Shown here: positions 1 through 8,852 of the stretch, one piece after another
Layout of the letters: every line of letters starts with the position of its first letter
Position numbering within the stretch: the stretch's first letter is position 1
Source: Nannocystineae bacterium
GTDB taxonomy: Bacteria > Myxococcota_A > Polyangia > Haliangiales > Haliangiaceae
Assembly (NCBI GenBank): GCA_007133195.1
Contig: SLNH01000091.1
Coordinates: forward strand, 1 to 45,016
Length of the DNA: 45,016 bases
Direction of reading: 5' to 3'
Notes under the pieces: model-generated
Told to the model about the DNA's origin: nothing
Seen by the model: only the letters and a program-made list of their open reading frames with translations
Databases searched by the model: none
Translations under genes and position numbers: made by a program

Positions 1-1326
1 AAGCCGCCGGCCCTTCGCGACGCGATCGACGAACTCGTCATAGACGCCGTCTAGCCACGCGCCCACTCGCTCCCACTGGCCGTCGGTGAGCTTTTCGTTT
101 TGGGAAAACAAAAGCGCGTTTGCGCCCCGGTGTACCTCGTCGCGGGTGATGCCGAGGCGCTCGGAAAGCCGGCGGGTAAAGAACTTCGCGTACACGACGC
201 CGATCGATCCGGTGAGCGTGCCGGGGGCGGCGATGATGCGATCGGCGTCCATCGACACCCAATAGCCGCCCGAGCCGGCGACCGAGCCCATGGACACGAT
301 CACGGGCTTGCCGGCCTCGCGGGTGCGCGCCACGGCGCGGGCGATCGCGTCCGAGGCCACCGCCGATCCGCCGGGGCTGTCGACGCGGAACAGCACGGCG
401 CGAACGCGCCTATTGCGGATCGCCTGCTGAAAGCCGCTGACCACCGTGTCGGCGCCCATGGTCTGTCCCGTGAGCGAGCGGCGGCTCGGGCCGCGGTGAA
501 TCGGTCCACTCCCGTGGATGAGCGCGACCGTCGGCCGGCGGCACAGCCGCCCTGCGCTGGGCCGCGGAACGTAGCGGCGCGCGCTGATCAGCTCCGCGCC
601 GCGTCCCGCCGCCGACTTGGCGCGCGCCACCGACTGATCCCGGTAGGCCAGCCGATCCACCAGCCCCGCGCGGCGCGCCTCGTCGCCGCGGAGCGGGCCG
701 CGGCCGATGAGCGCTTCGGCGTCGCCGGGGCTTAATTTTCGGCCCTCGGCCACGGCGGCGACGAGCTGCTCGTAGTGGCTCTCCACGATGCGACCGGCGG
801 CCTCGCGGTGGGCCTCCGTGAACTTTCGTTCGGTAAACAGGTTGGCGGCGGATTTATACTCGTGCCGGTGACCTACCTCGGCTTCGACGTCGAGCTTGGC
901 GAGAAGATCGGCGGCGAATGGGACTTCGCTGGCAAGGCCCGTGACCCACCAGTCGCCCGTCGGCTGCAGATGAATTTCGTCGAACGCCGCGGCCGTGTAG
1001 TAGGCCAGGCTGCCGTCGCTGCCCTCGCCGAACGTCTCGGCGTAAGCGATAGCGCGCTTGCCGCGCCGGCGGAACGAAAGGATCGCGCCCCGGATCTCCT
1101 CGGCGTGCGCGAAGGACAGCGCCGGGTTGTCCACGCGGGCCAGCAAAACGGCTACTCGCGAGTCCTCCGCGGCCTCTGCGATCTTCTGCATGAGTGAGCG
1201 AAGCTTCGGCCGCCGCGCCGTGGCCAGGCGAGAGAGCGCGTCACCTCCCGGATCGTCTGTGACCGGCTGGGACAGATCGACCGAGAGCACGAGCGGCCGA
1301 TGCCACAGCGCTCTTACCGCGCGCAC
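1..1326 (-). CDS. sppA: Signal peptide peptidase SppA, 67-kDa type (3' end beyond window)
   Basis: SppA is a membrane-associated serine protease with a Ser-Lys dyad that degrades cleaved signal peptides. The visible 442 codons span two ClpP-like folds. The N-terminal half has EYKSAANLF, matching the region of the catalytic Lys in the E. coli 67-kDa enzyme. The C-terminal half has RVDSPGGSA followed by SMGSVAGSGGYWVS, which carries the nucleophilic Ser, and then GTLTGSIGVV. The start is a GTG preceded by GGAGG with six bases between; an in-frame stop lies at 1429-1431 and no ATG lies between. No membrane anchor or signal peptide is visible before the first domain, unlike the classical enzyme. 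The gene runs off the left edge at FVDRVAKGRRL. Family assignment is firm; cellular location is uncertain. Confidence 0.93.
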   Translation of the reverse strand, partial: MRAVRALWHRPLVLSVDLSQPVTDDPGGDALSRLATARRPKLRSLMQKIAEAAEDSRVAVLLARVDNPALSFAHAEEIRGAILSFRRRGKRAIAYAETFGEGSDGSLAYYTAAAFDEIHLQPTGDWWVTGLASEVPFAADLLAKLDVEAEVGHRHEYKSAANLFTERKFTEAHREAAGRIVESHYEQLVAAVAEGRKLSPGDAEALIGRGPLRGDEARRAGLVDRLAYRDQSVARAKSAAGRGAELISARRYVPRPSAGRLCRRPTVALIHGSGPIHRGPSRRSLTGQTMGADTVVSGFQQAIRNRRVRAVLFRVDSPGGSAVASDAIARAVARTREAGKPVIVSMGSVAGSGGYWVSMDADRIIAAPGTLTGSIGVVYAKFFTRRLSERLGITRDEVHRGANALLFSQNEKLTDGQWERVGAWLDGVYDEFVDRVAKGRRL

Positions 1327-1654
1327 GGCGATCCTCCGAACGCGGCGCCCCAACGAGGCAGGCAGCCCGCCGCGCCGCCGAATGGCGACCGGGACGATGG
1401 TCGTTCCGTGATCATCACACGCATTTCGTTACCCAGATCCACGTTGAAGCCTCCGATCCGCCAGCTCAGCGCCGCCGCCTTGCGCGATGGGCGCGCGCGT
1501 AATCGAACGCGGCTTCCGGCGGCGCGTCAACCCGGTCGGCTTTTACGGGGACAGGCGAAGCCCCTGCGCGGAGTCGAGCAGAGGGCGCGTCTGCGGTAGG
1601 CTTGCTATTCACGCTCATGCCCAGCCCGCCGCTGGCAGGCCGCGGAGTGAAACG

Positions 1655-1987
1655 ATGGACACCGCCGATTTCGCCATCTTCGGAGTTGTGGGGGCCATCC
1701 ACCTCGCCTGCCTTCTTCATCTTTGGATCCGGCGGCCGTGCGGCATCGCCAGCAAGATCCTCTGGACGGTCGCCCTCGCCGTGCCCGGGCTAGGCCCGCT
1801 CCTTTACGGCAGCGCGGATCATTCCGACGCGGTGCGAGCCGCGACCGGGCTCGGGGGCGGCTCGGGACGAGGGCGGGGCGGCGGCGGGGGAGCCTTTGCT
1901 ATGGGCGGCGGCGTCGCCGGGTTCATGGGCGGCGGGTTCGGCGGCGAAAGCTTTGGTGACGGCGGCGGGTTCGGCGGCGGCGAGTGA
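1655..1987 (+). CDS. Small membrane protein with Gly-rich tail
   Basis: This is a 110-residue protein. Two hydrophobic segments are visible, about residues 5-25 (FAIFGVVGAIHLACLLHLWI) and 36-55 (ILWTVALAVPGLGPLLYG), separated by a short basic loop (RRPCGIASK). The second segment resembles the short membrane segment of PLDc_N-type proteins (WxxxLAxPxxGPLLYG), but that is only a resemblance. Residues from about 66 are almost entirely Gly with Ser, Phe and Met and end in GGGFGGGE. The ATG is chosen because the membrane segments start there and GGAG lies upstream; the frame is open further upstream, but that part is basic and not protein-like. Function unknown. Confidence 0.6.
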   Translation: MDTADFAIFGVVGAIHLACLLHLWIRRPCGIASKILWTVALAVPGLGPLLYGSADHSDAVRAATGLGGGSGRGRGGGGGAFAMGGGVAGFMGGGFGGESFGDGGGFGGGE

Positions 1988-2434
1988 CCGATCCGATCGA
2001 CCTGTGCCGCGAAGGCCGTCAGTTGTCGGGTCGCAGGAGGACTCTGCGGTTTTCCCCGAGCTGATCGAGGGAGACGCGGGCTTCGCCGGTCGCTTCGCCG
2101 CGAGTCGCCGTGGTGATCGTGAAGGTTTCGTGGCGAAACGGTTCGTCTGGGTCACCTGAGCGGATCGTTACCATCGCGGACGCACCCGCCTGCCAGGCTA
2201 AGCATCGCCCGGCCATCGGAGACCTGGCGGTGCGCGCCACGTGCCCACCAAAAAACGAACAGGCCCTGCGGGAAACCGAAGGAGAGGCGCCCGGAGTGTC
2301 GCTTGTTTACCCCTCTTTGCGGCGCGCGATTTGGGCTTCGCGACAACCTCACCGGCGGCATCACAGAATCCGCCGAATGGTTCGTCGCCGGGCTCACTTA
2401 CCGTATTGGTGCAGTAGTTGATACCATCACGTTA
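1988..2434. other. Intergenic region before kinase 1
   Basis: Apart from the doubtful 51-residue antisense frame, I see no gene here. The last 51 bases match the bases before kinase 2 at 37 of 51 positions, and the similarity stops abruptly upstream. This block holds the proposed promoter. The frame of kinase 1 stays open back to an ATG at 2303, but the differences between the two copies are spread over all three codon positions, so I read this stretch as non-coding. Confidence 0.6.
2019..2174 (-). CDS. Possible small hypothetical protein
   Basis: A 51-residue reading frame starting MVTIRSGDPDEPF and ending LLRPDN lies antisense in the gap between the Gly-rich protein and the first kinase. 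Its composition is protein-like (mixed charge, few Cys or Arg runs) and its third codon positions are mostly G or C, as in neighbouring genes. The frame stays open for another 22 codons upstream, but that part is less convincing. No Shine-Dalgarno is clear and no domain is recognised. It may be chance. Confidence 0.25.
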   Translation of the reverse strand: MVTIRSGDPDEPFRHETFTITTATRGEATGEARVSLDQLGENRRVLLRPDN

Positions 2435-2437
2435 GTG
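2419..2437 (+). promoter_or_regulatory. Extended -10 promoter for leaderless kinase 1 mRNA
   Basis: TG-a-TACCAT occupies 2419-2427 and is followed after exactly seven bases by the GTG start at 2435. No Shine-Dalgarno precedes the GTG. The same arrangement (TG-g-TACTAT, seven bases, GTG) precedes kinase 2. The -35 region (TTACCG or TACCGT near 2398-2404) is weak, which is normal for extended -10 promoters. Transcription would begin at or within a base of the start codon. Confidence 0.5.
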
Positions 2438-4150
2438 ATCGGAGAACAGCTCGGCAGCTACGAGGTGGTCAGCAAGATCGGGGAAGGCGGCATGGGGACC
2501 GTGTACCTGGCCAAGCATCATCTCCTCGGCCGCAAGGCCGCGGTGAAGGTGCTCCTTCCCGAGCTCTGCCGCAAAAAGGACGTCGTCGAGCGCTTTTTCA
2601 ACGAGGCGCGCGCCGCCACGTTAATTCAGCATGGCGGCATCGTCGACGTCTTCGATTTCGGCGTCGCGGGCGACGGCAGCGCCTACCTCGTCATGGAGTT
2701 TCTCAACGGTGAGAGCATCTCCGAGCGGATGGCGCGGCTCGGCAAGATGCCCCAAGCGGACGTCGTTCGCCTCGGCAGGCAGGCCGCGAGCGCGCTCGCC
2801 GCGGCGCACCGCGAGGGCATCATCCACCGAGATCTCAAGCCCGACAATATCGTCATCGTCCCGGATAGCGAAGTCGCGGGCGGCGAACGGATCAAGATCC
2901 TCGACTTTGGAATCGCCAAGCTCACGACCGAGGATCCGCAGTCTTCCAAGCGAACCCGCACGGGCATGATCATGGGCACGCCGGACTACATGGCGCCCGA
3001 GCAATGCCGCGGGGCGGGCGGCGAGCTCGACGGCCGCGTGGATATCTATTCCGTGGGCTGTGTCCTTTACGAGATGATCTGCGGCAAGGTGCCCTTCGAT
3101 GGCGTTGGCGCCTGGGAAGTCATCGCCAAGCACATCCAGGAGCCGCCCACATCGCCCCGGAGTCACACCTACCAGATAAGCGATGCGCTCGAGTCCCTGA
3201 TCCTCCGCTGCCTGGCCAAAGATCCCCAGGAGCGATTCGACTCCATGGACGCCCTCGTCGCGGCGTTCGACAGCCTGAGCAATCGCCGATTTGCCAGCGC
3301 CTCGGACGCGCTTCCGCCCACGGCGAAAACGGTCGTAGCCTATCCGGCGGCCCTGCCCACGCCGCCGCCAGTCACACCACCGGGCGTTCCGGCCCAGAGT
3401 CCGGACGGAAAGCTCGCGACCACGCTGCGCGGCTCCACCGGCGAAGTCGCATCCGGGGCCGACACTCGCGGTTCAAACCCAGTGCGGCGGAAAACCCTCG
3501 CAGTGGTCGCCGCGAGCTCGCTCGCCCTAGGCGCGATTGGAGCAGCAGCGTTTACATTCATTGGATCAAACACATCAGGCGGCGACATCGCCGCAGGTAG
3601 TGGTGAGGGGCGCGAGGCCCCCGAGGAGGGCGCAGGTAGTGGCGATCCGCGCGAAGCTCCCGAGGAGCGCGAGCCGGTGGTAACGAGCTTGTCCGTGGCG
3701 GACGCCGGCCCGGGTCCTGAAGGTGACGACGACGCAGCTGCCCTGCCAGAGCCCGAAACCGTGCTCTTCGACATCCGCAGCGAGCCGGCCGGGGCGGTGG
3801 TTTTCGATGAATCGGGCGCTCTCGCAGGTGTTACGCCGCTCGATCTCGAAGTGGAAAAGGACGGCGAGACCTCCGTATTTACGGTGCGGGCCCCACACTA
3901 TGAACAGGAAGAGATCGAGCTCGTAGCTGACGGTAATCGGGAAAAGGAGGTTGCGCTCCAGCGCGAGCCCGACGCCGATCGCGCTTCCTCCTCGCCGCGA
4001 ACCCGGCGACAGGCCCCAAGGACCGAGAGTCGAGACAGGCCCGCGCCCCGTGACGAAACCTCCGAACAAAAGCGCCAGGAGCCTGCGCAGCCGGAAGACG
4101 GCGCCGACGAACAGGAACCCGAGCCCGATCCGTTCGGGAGCCCGCGTTAG
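2435..4150 (+). CDS. PEGA-domain Ser/Thr protein kinase 1
   Basis: A transmembrane eukaryote-like (PknB-type) kinase of 571 residues. Kinase motifs appear in order: GEGGMGTVY (nucleotide loop), AVKVL (ATP Lys), HRDLKPDN (catalytic Asp), DFGIAK (metal Asp) and GTPDYMAPEQ (activation segment), all within about the first 270 residues. A Pro-rich linker, one membrane span (LAVVAASSLALGAIGAAAF) and a PEGA domain follow ([13 protein letters not shown]...GVTPLDLEV). An acidic, low-complexity tail ends in DPFGSPR. The GTG start is chosen because the fold begins a few residues later ([11 protein letters not shown]) and because kinase 2 keeps the same GTG and -10 spacing. The TPR gene follows 30 bases downstream, so the two are probably one operon. 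The kinase is expected to be active; substrates are unknown. Confidence 0.93.
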   Translation: MIGEQLGSYEVVSKIGEGGMGTVYLAKHHLLGRKAAVKVLLPELCRKKDVVERFFNEARAATLIQHGGIVDVFDFGVAGDGSAYLVMEFLNGESISERMARLGKMPQADVVRLGRQAASALAAAHREGIIHRDLKPDNIVIVPDSEVAGGERIKILDFGIAKLTTEDPQSSKRTRTGMIMGTPDYMAPEQCRGAGGELDGRVDIYSVGCVLYEMICGKVPFDGVGAWEVIAKHIQEPPTSPRSHTYQISDALESLILRCLAKDPQERFDSMDALVAAFDSLSNRRFASASDALPPTAKTVVAYPAALPTPPPVTPPGVPAQSPDGKLATTLRGSTGEVASGADTRGSNPVRRKTLAVVAASSLALGAIGAAAFTFIGSNTSGGDIAAGSGEGREAPEEGAGSGDPREAPEEREPVVTSLSVADAGPGPEGDDDAAALPEPETVLFDIRSEPAGAVVFDESGALAGVTPLDLEVEKDGETSVFTVRAPHYEQEEIELVADGNREKEVALQREPDADRASSSPRTRRQAPRTESRDRPAPRDETSEQKRQEPAQPEDGADEQEPEPDPFGSPR

Positions 4151-4180
4151 GGCCGCTGTCCAGCCGAACAAGGAGTCCTG

Positions 4181-5383
4181 ATGAGAGTTGCCTATGTGAT
4201 CGCTGGCGTCGTCTTCTTGGGCGCGGTTTCCGCGCCCGTCGATGCAGCGGAGATGACGCCGGCGGAGGAGGCGTTTTTCGAGGGCCGCGAGCTCATGGAG
4301 GAGGAGAGCTACGATGAGGCGTGCGAGGCGTTTTCTCGGGCTTTCGATCTCGATCCGGCGCCGGGGACGCTTCTGAACCTCGCCCTTTGTCAGGAGTCGG
4401 TCGGGAACCTCGCCACGGCGCACGCAACGTACCTCGAGGCCGCCGAGCTCGCCGCCAGCGAGGATGACGAGACGCGCGAGCAAGCGGGCCTCGAGGCGGC
4501 GGAGGAGCTCGAGCCGCGCGTGCCGCGGCTTAACCTCGAGCTCGAGGGTGATATTTTCGACGGCCTCGAGGTCACAAAAGGCGACGAGAACATCACGGAC
4601 AAGCTCGGCGAGTCGCATCCGGTGGACCCGGGCGACTACGAGCTCGCGGCTAGTGCGCCCGGCCGGCTGCCCTGGGAAGAACGGGTTGACGTCGCCGAAG
4701 AGGGCGAGACGGTCTCGATTACCATCCCCGTGCTCGAAAAGGAGGTAGACGTCGCTAGGCGACATCGTGAACAGGGTGCCGAGCTCTACCGCGATGGCGA
4801 CTTCGAAGATGCGATCGAAGAGTGGCAGCACAGCTATGAGCTAAACCCGGAGCCGTACCTCCTTTTCGATATCGCGAACGCCTATCGGGAGCTCGGCGAG
4901 GCCGAGGAGGCGCTCTCGCATTTTCGGAAATATCTCGAAGAAGATCCCGATGGGGAGGTCGCAGATCAGGCGGACAGGCGCATCGAGGAGATCGAGGCCG
5001 AGCGGTCCGCTGTGCCAGACGAACTCGCCGATCGCCGGGGCAGAGATGCGGATGCAGGGCCGGAAGCCGAGCCGGACGCTGGCCGATCGCGTCCACTGCG
5101 GACCGCGGGAATGTGGTCACTGGGGGCGGGCGCGACGGTCACCGCGGTGGGGCTCGGCTACCGCCGCGTGCCGGGAGCCCAGGTCCCCGGTGCCGAGGAC
5201 CGATCGGCGAGCGCTGGCAATGCCCTGGTCGGCGTCGGCGTCGTGGCCGGCGTAGCTGGTCTCATCCTCTTGGCGAGCGCGGCGTCTGAACCTGAGGAGT
5301 CACCCAACACCAAGAGCAGTGCCCGACTCTTGCCCGCGGCATCCCCAGAGCGTGTCGGTATCACGATCGAGGGAGCGTTCTAG
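4181..5383 (+). CDS. Exported TPR/PEGA-like protein 1
   Basis: This 400-residue protein begins with a signal peptide (about 1-22, ending VDAAE). An N-terminal TPR unit follows (EEAFFEGRELMEEESYDEAC and then FDLDPAPGTLLNLALCQES), then a middle all-beta segment with PVDPGDYELAASAPGR that looks PEGA-like. A second TPR unit follows (YELNPEPYLLFDIANAYREL), then an acidic linker and two hydrophobic segments near residues 308-365. GGAG precedes the ATG (aaggagtcctg). It is spaced like an operon partner of kinase 1, and the same pairing recurs with kinase 2, so a kinase-partner or scaffold role is plausible but inferred. Two further paralogues lie downstream. Confidence 0.88.
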   Translation: MRVAYVIAGVVFLGAVSAPVDAAEMTPAEEAFFEGRELMEEESYDEACEAFSRAFDLDPAPGTLLNLALCQESVGNLATAHATYLEAAELAASEDDETREQAGLEAAEELEPRVPRLNLELEGDIFDGLEVTKGDENITDKLGESHPVDPGDYELAASAPGRLPWEERVDVAEEGETVSITIPVLEKEVDVARRHREQGAELYRDGDFEDAIEEWQHSYELNPEPYLLFDIANAYRELGEAEEALSHFRKYLEEDPDGEVADQADRRIEEIEAERSAVPDELADRRGRDADAGPEAEPDAGRSRPLRTAGMWSLGAGATVTAVGLGYRRVPGAQVPGAEDRSASAGNALVGVGVVAGVAGLILLASAASEPEESPNTKSSARLLPAASPERVGITIEGAF

Positions 5384-5891
5384 ATGTCCGCGAACCTAAA
5401 CAACGGGCGCGTCGATGCCTTCGATCCCGAAGGCGGGGCCCCTGCTTGCGAGAGCGGACCGGCGCTCGCTATCCCGTGCCATCGTAGATGACGACGTCGC
5501 TGAACGAATCGAGCGCCTTTCTGGGTTACGACCGCCGGGCTACAGCCTGAGCGAGAGTTCGCCCGCGCACGAAACCGTTTATGACCACGTCGATGAGCTC
5601 GCCGCGCTCATCGACAAACTGGGGCTGGCCGCGCGACGGAGACGCGAGCCGCGTCGGTCATCTCGCCGCTCTCAAGAGACAAAATCAATCGTGCGTGCAC
5701 CGCGCCTGCGGAAAACCGTGGGGCGGGTGGTTTTTGGGGCCGGATGGTTCGAGCCCTCGCGCGACATTCAATCTGCGCGAACTCGGGGAAGTCGCTACGA
5801 GAGCCCGGCAGCGGGCGGGCGGCATCGCGACCAGCGATACGTCGCCGGGCTTACTTACTGTTCTGACGCCGTAGTTGGTACTATCCAGCAG
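5384..5891. other. Gap before kinase 2, with an open in-frame extension
   Basis: The kinase 2 frame is open back to an ATG at 5415, giving a possible 159-residue extension. Its first 75 residues or so look protein-like (for example DDDVAERIERLSGLRPPGYS), but the rest is Arg-rich and not convincing. The last 51 bases are the promoter block shared with kinase 1. I read the stretch as intergenic DNA that may contain a decayed or small unidentified gene. Confidence 0.45.
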
Positions 5892-5894
5892 GTG
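5876..5894 (+). promoter_or_regulatory. Extended -10 promoter for leaderless kinase 2 mRNA
   Basis: TG-g-TACTAT at 5876-5884 is followed after seven bases by the GTG start. The hexamer is a good TANNNT match. Together with the equivalent site before kinase 1 it forms a conserved arrangement, although 14 of the 51 shared bases have changed. No ribosome-binding site is visible. Confidence 0.5.
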
Positions 5895-7556
5895 ATCGGA
5901 GCGAAGCTAGGCAGCTACGAGGTCGTTAGCAAGATCGGGGAAGGCGGCATGGGGACCGTCTATCTGGCCAAGCATCACCTCCTCGGCCGCAAGGCCGCGG
6001 TGAAGGTGCTCCTTCCCGAGCTCTGCCGAAAAAAGGACGTCATCGAGCGCTTTTTCAACGAGGCGCGGGCCGCCACGCTGATTCAGCACGGCGGCATCGT
6101 CGACGTCTTCGACTTCGGCGTCGCGGGCGACGACAGCGCCTACCTCGTCATGGAGTTTCTCGACGGTGAGAGCCTGTCGGACCGGATGGCGCGGCTCGGA
6201 AAGATGCCCCAGGCCGATGCCGTTCGCTTGGGCCGACAGGCTGCGAGCGCGCTCGCAGCGGCTCACCGCGAGGGCATCATTCACCGCGACCTCAAGCCCG
6301 ACAACATCTTCATCGTCCCGGATAGCGAAGTCGCGGGCGGCGAGCGGATCAAAATCCTGGACTTCGGCATCGCAAAGCTCACGAGCGAGGATCCCGCGTC
6401 TTCCAAAAGGACCCGCACCGGCATGATCATGGGCACGCCGGACTACATGTCCCCTGAGCAGTGCCTCGGGGCGGGCGGTGACTTCGACGGCCGGGTAGAT
6501 GTCTATGCGCTTGGCTGCGTGATCTACCAGATGCTCTGCGGCCGGCCGCCCTTCGCGGGCGCCGGCTCCGGGGAGGTGATCGCCAAGCATATCTACGAAT
6601 CGCCCCCGCCTCCGCGAACCCACGCCTACCAAATAAGTGAGGCGCTCGAGTCCCTGATCCTCACCTGCCTGGCTAAGGATCCCAACGAGCGCTTCGGATC
6701 CATGGACGCCCTGGTCGGTGCCTTCGACAACCTGAGCCATCGCCGTTTGGCAAGCGTCTCGGACGCGCTTCCGCCCACGGCTGAAACGGTCGTAGCGGAC
6801 CCAGCGGCGGTGCGGACGCCGCCGGCTGCCGAGCCGACCGGAGGGGCTGCGCCAAGGGGGCCCGGCGCAGTCGCCACGACGCTGCGCGGCTCGACCGGGG
6901 AGGTTGAATCACGGGCTGAAACCGCCGCTTCGCACGCGAGCCGGCGAAAGCCTTTCGCGGTCATGGGAGCGATCGCCGTCGTTATCGGTGGCATCTCGGC
7001 AGTGGCGATCGCGTTCATCGGCTCCGGGGAGGGTGGCGATGAGGTGGCCGCCGCCGGCAGTGCTGAACATGCAGAGCCCGATGAGTCTGCGAAAGCAGAC
7101 GCGGGGGTGCAGGCCGAGGCCGAGTTCGACGGGGCTCCTTCGCCAGAGCCCGAGAAGGTGGTCTTCGACATACAAAGTGAGCCGGCCGGGGCGGTGGTCC
7201 AAGATGACTCGGGCGCCCTGGTCGGCGTGACCCCACTCGAGATCGAAGTCGAAAAAGACGGCGAGATCACGGTGTTTACTGTCAGGGCCCCCCACTACGA
7301 GGAGGCCGAGATCGAGCTCGTCGCCGACGAAGATCGGGAAAAGCAGCTTGCGCTCGAGCGCGAGCCCGGCGCTGACCCGGACTCTTCGCCCGCGCGCGCT
7401 CAGCGACAGGCCCCTGCCACCCAGCGCCGCGACAGACCTGCGCCCCGCGAGCAAACCGATGCAGATCGGCGCGAGGAGGCCGAGCAGCCGGACGAGGAAG
7501 GAGATGAAGGGGAGGAAGGAAAGGCTGATCTTGATCCATTTGGGAGTCCGCGCTAG
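5892..7556 (+). CDS. PEGA-domain Ser/Thr protein kinase 2
   Basis: A 554-residue paralogue of kinase 1 with the same order: PknB-type kinase domain ([38 protein letters not shown]), Pro/Ala-rich linker, one membrane span (about [20 protein letters not shown]), PEGA domain ([13 protein letters not shown]...GVTPLEIEV) and acidic tail. The tail is poorly conserved against kinase 1 except for the identical last residues DPFGSPR. The kinase domains are nearly identical, including the unusual [20 protein letters not shown] block, which indicates recent duplication or gene conversion. GTG is chosen as for kinase 1; a longer reading from 5415 cannot be excluded. The TPR gene follows 30 bases downstream. 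Confidence 0.92.
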   Translation: MIGAKLGSYEVVSKIGEGGMGTVYLAKHHLLGRKAAVKVLLPELCRKKDVIERFFNEARAATLIQHGGIVDVFDFGVAGDDSAYLVMEFLDGESLSDRMARLGKMPQADAVRLGRQAASALAAAHREGIIHRDLKPDNIFIVPDSEVAGGERIKILDFGIAKLTSEDPASSKRTRTGMIMGTPDYMSPEQCLGAGGDFDGRVDVYALGCVIYQMLCGRPPFAGAGSGEVIAKHIYESPPPPRTHAYQISEALESLILTCLAKDPNERFGSMDALVGAFDNLSHRRLASVSDALPPTAETVVADPAAVRTPPAAEPTGGAAPRGPGAVATTLRGSTGEVESRAETAASHASRRKPFAVMGAIAVVIGGISAVAIAFIGSGEGGDEVAAAGSAEHAEPDESAKADAGVQAEAEFDGAPSPEPEKVVFDIQSEPAGAVVQDDSGALVGVTPLEIEVEKDGEITVFTVRAPHYEEAEIELVADEDREKQLALEREPGADPDSSPARAQRQAPATQRRDRPAPREQTDADRREEAEQPDEEGDEGEEGKADLDPFGSPR

Positions 7557-7586
7557 CGAGCGGCTCGGAAAACACGGGGAATGCAG

Positions 7587-8852
7587 ATGAGAATTCGCTG
7601 CGCGCTCGCTTTCGCCGCTTTTTTGGGCGCGAAGATCGTCCCCGCCCAGGCCGAGGACAGGACGCCGGCCGAGGAAGCGTTCTACGAGGGCCGCGAGCTC
7701 ATGGAGGAGGAGCGGTACGATGAGGCGTGCGAGGCGTTTTCTCGCGCGTTCGAGTTCGATCCGGCGCCGGGGACGCTTTTGAACCTCGCGCTTTGCGAGG
7801 AGTCGCTCGGGGACCTCGCCACGGCGCACGCGACATACCTCGAGGCCGCCGAGCTCGCGGCGATCGAGGATGACGAGACGCGCGAGCAGGCAGGTCTCGA
7901 TCGAGCGGAGGAGCTCGAGCCGCGTCTTTCGCGCCTGAAGATCGAGCTTATGGGCGATATCCCCGAGGATCTGGAAATCATTAAAGGCGGCGAGGACATC
8001 ACAGACAAGCTCGGCGAGGCGCAGCCGGTGGATCCGGGCGAGCACGAGCTCGAGGCGACGGCGCCCGGTCGGCTTTCCTGGCAAGGCAGGGCCAGCGTCT
8101 TCGAGGAGCGGGAGACGGTGCGCGTCACCATCCCCGAGCTCGAAATCAAGGAGGAGGTCGCCGAGTGGCATCATCAGGAGGGCGCCGAGCTCTACCGCGC
8201 TGGGCAGATTGAAGATGCGATCGAGCAGTGGCGCCTAAGCTACGAGCTAGACCCGGATCCGTACCTCCTTTTTGATATCGCGAGCGCTTACCGCGAGATC
8301 GGCAATTCCGAACAGGCGCTTTCGCATTTTCGACAATATCTCGACGAAGATCCCGATGGGCAGGCCGCAGGCGAGGCTGAGCGGCGGATCCAGGAGCTCG
8401 AGGGCGAGCATATAGCCGGCCCGGAGGAGCTTCCGACGTTAACGTCAGATGATCGCGGGAGCAGAGGTGACGACAACGTCTCGTTCGACGCTCCGGCGGA
8501 GCCAACAAGGAGCCGGCACGCGCTCGGCTGGGGCATCGGCCTCGCTGCTGGGGGCGCGGCCATAGCAATCGCCGGCCAAGCGACGCGCTATAGCGGCGCC
8601 TCTGCGCGCCGAGACGCCGTCGACCAGGCGGAGGGCGGCGAACTCACGGCCGTCGAATACGAAGATCTCACTGGGAGCGCCGACCGTCAGCACCAGTTCG
8701 GTATGGCTCTGCTCGTCACCGGGATCGTCGCATCCGGCGTGGGTGCCTCTCTCATCTCTTTCGACATCTGGGAAGGCGCTCGCGCCGAGGCGGACGTCGC
8801 TGCCGCGGGTCCGGGGGTAGCCGGGCTGACTCGGGGGGAGGTCTCGTTTTGA
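7587..8852 (+). CDS. Exported TPR/PEGA-like protein 2
   Basis: A 421-residue paralogue of the 4181 gene. It has a signal peptide ending near VPAQAE, an N-terminal TPR (EEAFYEGRELMEEERYDEAC, LDPAPGT-type helix as FDPAPGTLLNLALCEES), a beta segment, a second TPR (YELDPDPYLLFDIASAYREI), and two C-terminal hydrophobic stretches (WGIGLAAGGAAIAIAG and GMALLVTGIVASGVGASLI). The second of two ATGs six bases apart is chosen because it aligns with both paralogues (MRI/MRV) and has GGGGA at suitable distance. The downstream lipoprotein start overlaps its stop, so the genes are translationally coupled. Role unknown; probably works with kinase 2. Confidence 0.88.
   Translation: MRIRCALAFAAFLGAKIVPAQAEDRTPAEEAFYEGRELMEEERYDEACEAFSRAFEFDPAPGTLLNLALCEESLGDLATAHATYLEAAELAAIEDDETREQAGLDRAEELEPRLSRLKIELMGDIPEDLEIIKGGEDITDKLGEAQPVDPGEHELEATAPGRLSWQGRASVFEERETVRVTIPELEIKEEVAEWHHQEGAELYRAGQIEDAIEQWRLSYELDPDPYLLFDIASAYREIGNSEQALSHFRQYLDEDPDGQAAGEAERRIQELEGEHIAGPEELPTLTSDDRGSRGDDNVSFDAPAEPTRSRHALGWGIGLAAGGAAIAIAGQATRYSGASARRDAVDQAEGGELTAVEYEDLTGSADRQHQFGMALLVTGIVASGVGASLISFDIWEGARAEADVAAAGPGVAGLTRGEVSF

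Noticed and set aside
100-735. Plus-strand frame opposite SppA
   Set aside because: Antisense to a well-supported SppA sequence; composition is Arg/Ala/His-rich without motifs.
3575-4831. 418-codon minus-strand frame across kinase 1 and TPR gene
   Set aside because: Long antisense frames are expected at this GC; both sense genes are firmly identified.
6909-8174. 421-codon minus-strand frame across kinase 2 and TPR gene
   Set aside because: It is the same antisense artefact; it even reads through the same duplicated region.
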